Below, in pieces: positions 61,872-64,000 of a stretch of DNA of 64,000 nucleotides. The notes beneath the pieces were generated by a model. It saw nothing but the letters and a program-made list of their open reading frames with translations, did no database searches and was not told the origin of the DNA. A program made the position numbers and the translations under genes. The stretch comes from Pelargonium x hortorum (Eukaryota; Streptophyta; Magnoliopsida; Geraniales; Geraniaceae), in contig JAYMTJ010000023.1 in assembly GCA_036897525.1 (NCBI GenBank), positions 55,212-119,211 of the forward strand, read 5' to 3'. Position 1 is the first letter of the stretch, and every line of letters starts with the position of its first letter.

Positions 61872-62222
61872 TTATATGTATGTATTGTAGTAATTTGATA
61901 GTACCTGGATGATACACCTACCAACAGCTACAGATGCTTTGTTACTTGTCCTTGCACTTGTTTTAGTAGATTCTGTACTCTATGTCTTTGTACTCTACCT
62001 TTTAATTGACTTCTTTTTAGTACTCTTCATACCCGGCATATAAGCTCTACCCGTACCTGTAGCTATACCTGACTTCTTCTTATTGTGAGCTTTCTTACCT
62101 ATACTCCTATTCTGTATCTGGATTTGAGTCTTCTTCTTGCAGCCTTGGGTAGTAGCTGTTGTACTCTCCCTCTTCTTGTAGTTGTTGTAGCTCTAGGGGT
62201 GTTGTTGTAGATTGTGTATGTA
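61872..62222 (-). pseudogene. Lys/Ser/Thr-rich broken frame, minus strand
   Basis: One frame runs for 116 codons before the final TAA (61872-61874), interrupted by TAG at 62193, 61995 and 61980 and with no Met start. It contains TTATTQGCKKKTQIQ, then GKKAHNKKKSGIATGTGRAY (near 62085-62037), then STESTKTSARTSNKA. The KSGIA codons (62061-62078) share DNA words with the frames at 31.2 and 37.1 kb. Its Ser/Thr/Lys bias suggests a disordered nucleic-acid-binding segment such as a Gag terminus, but this is inference. It is the only member of the group on the minus strand. All three internal stops are TAG. Confidence 0.35.
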
Positions 62223-62229
62223 CTATAAG

Positions 62230-63970
62230 TTGGGGGAGGCTGGTAAGGGGTATAGGGTCACCTGTTTGTAGCTAGTTAAGTTAGGTTTGTAAGTATAAAT
62301 TAGAAAGAAATAATAGAGTGTACTAGGTAGATAGAGAGTCTATTAGTTAGTAGTAGTAGCGAGATAGTCAAGAGTCAATTATATCATTCCCTGACGTTTG
62401 TAAAGTTTATAAAAAAAGTAGGAGAGCCTGATATTATAAAGTAATAAAACTCGATGATTTGCCCCTTTTTTTTTTAGGTCATTTGCTTTTGCTAAGAGAT
62501 GGTCTAGGAGTCTAGTGTCATTTTACGGAATTTATATACCTAGCGGTTAAAGTCTAATAGCTTGTGTAATTGGCAAGTATTCCAGAACGAATTCAACTTA
62601 AAATAATATATGTTTTATTACGTATAGAAACGGATTTGGCTACACCTTATACCCTACCTCTATAAATTAGAGATTGTTTATTAATTAGGTCTTCTTAGAA
62701 CAGTTTTATCTCCTTTATTTCTATATAAGGTTAGGGCATTCAGTGAGTTCCCTAGTCTTCGTTAGCAGTTGCTGATGGAAGTTCTACAATATGAGTTTCT
62801 AGTAAGTTCTATATTTTAGATGACTTATTTAATCACACAAAAGTAAGATTACACTATTGTATTGATAGCTCCTCTGATTCCCACTCTACATCTAAGCCCT
62901 GTTACTAAAAAAAGAGTTAAACCTATAGTATATGAAACCCCTTTCGGTAAGTTCTATCCCAAACCCCAGTAATAGTTACTGAGTAAAGATTACCAAAGGC
63001 TAAAAACTTCCCCAAGTATTGTCTAGGGGATCTCCCAGGCTTCTCTTACCGTTACGTTAATACAAAAGGGTATACAAGGTAGTTGGTAAATACTAAAAAT
63101 AAGGTAGACTTCAATAGGCTTTTCGATACCCCGGAAATAGAAACAAACTGGCCAAAAACTGCTATTAAAAGCCGGTAATTTAGAAAGTCCTGATGCTAAA
63201 AAGGGTAAAACGCAACTAGATTATAGTCATTTAGGGTTGGTTCCCAACTAAGTACGGGGTTTTTAGTGTATAACATTTTACCTGCACTATTTTTAGATTA
63301 TCTAAATAGAAGTCATTTTAGTGTGTTTGTTTAAGAGATACTCGCTTTGCTTATAGGAATTGACTACTCCTACATAGAGATAGAGAAACGCACTTAACAA
63401 TGGATAAACTTTTTAAGAATTTCCCTCACTCTCATAAAAGCGGAACCAAGACTCTAAACTTTGAAGAGATAAGGTGCTTTTATTTTACTATTCGAGTGAA
63501 TATCCTAACATTATTTTGTTTTGTAATGGGAGAAAAGCTCTATTATATACGTTGTAGGTAAATGAGAAAAATCTCTTTAACTCTTTTTTCTAGTCAAAAC
63601 TCCCGGACAATGATTTCCAGAAAAAAGAATCCTTTCTTAAGGCGTGAAAACAATTCGAATTTGCGGTTTAGAAGAAATTCTCAAAATGAGTCCTAATCCG
63701 AACCTTTCTCGCTAGATAGAAGAGTAGGGTTCCTTAAGACACCTTTAATTAACTACAGATTACTTGTTATAAAGATCCCAGAAATTGAGTTTCTACTCAA
63801 AGAGCAAGAGCAAGAATACTTTCAGAATAAACCTAGCTCGGATTCTACAACTTAAACTCTATACAGCAATTCCCGAATCCATAAAATCTAGTTTAGGTTT
63901 AGATAGATATGGAGCCTTACTTAAGAAAAAACCTGTAAAGCTTTAATTACGATAGTATGTAAACCCCCCT
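62230..63970. other. AT-rich spacer, no gene seen
   Basis: No gene recognised, and no open frame of note. A poly-T run lies at 62466-62476. Confidence 0.5.
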
Positions 63971-63973
63971 CCC

Positions 63974-64000
63974 TTATATATAATATAATATAATATAATA
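63974..64000. repeat. ATAAT microsatellite at window edge
   Basis: TATATATAATATAATATAAT continues to the last base with a 5-bp ATAAT period. It is cut by the window end. Shorter versions occur near 18150 and 19650. Confidence 0.85.

Noticed and set aside
1-64000. CRISPR arrays, bacterial operons, riboswitches or phage genes
   Set aside because: No regularly spaced identical repeats, no coding density, no ribosome-binding-site-plus-frame pattern; nothing bacterial in organisation.
1-64000. Group II intron or trans-spliced exon pieces
   Set aside because: I looked for domain V-like hairpins and known exon ends by eye and saw none; a covariance-model search would be needed to exclude them.

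Overview
The window looks like a gene-free stretch of a very large plant-type mitochondrial chromosome, probably from a flowering plant. The best evidence is a set of seven decayed tRNA-like segments between 33 and 61 kb. Among them are remnants resembling mitochondrial trnF(GAA), plastid-like trnN(GUU), and the bacterial-type trnC(GCA) known from some angiosperm mitochondria. The rest is AT-rich sequence (about one third G+C where I counted, low for an angiosperm mitochondrion) with homopolymer runs and no long open frames. No intact protein gene, rRNA or complete tRNA was recognised. The longest open frame is 113 codons, which is about what chance gives in 64 kb of this composition. The organelle assignment is an inference; a decayed, repeat-rich nuclear region is the main alternative.

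Layout. 1-4.4 kb is featureless AT-rich DNA. 4.6-5.4 kb holds small nested direct repeats. From 6.1 to 13.8 kb a dispersed repeat family (called family 1 here) dominates. Its copies form a decayed tandem array with a unit of about 0.7 kb at 9.8-13.8 kb, with scattered single copies at 6.1, 31.7, 32.8, 35.1 and 52.9 kb, all on the + strand. 13.8-27 kb is mostly featureless. 27-31 kb is richer in G+C, nearly free of homopolymer runs, and full of short decayed repeats.

31.2-37.3 kb, and again 61.9-62.2 kb on the other strand, hold broken Lys/Thr/Ser-rich reading frames that share a KxGIA-type motif. One contains a partial zinc-knuckle-like segment of the kind seen in Gag of Ty1/copia elements, especially fungal-type ones. 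A minus-strand frame at 36.2-36.5 kb faintly resembles the start of a copia protease. These are read as old retroelement debris. One family 1 copy lies just upstream of such a frame (35.1 and 35.3 kb), so family 1 might be the LTR or leader of that element.

From 37.5 kb to the end, AT-rich spacer alternates with the tRNA remnants. The window ends inside an AT microsatellite. Nothing here forms an operon or a working pathway. The window is best read as a record of repeat insertion, tandem duplication and decay.
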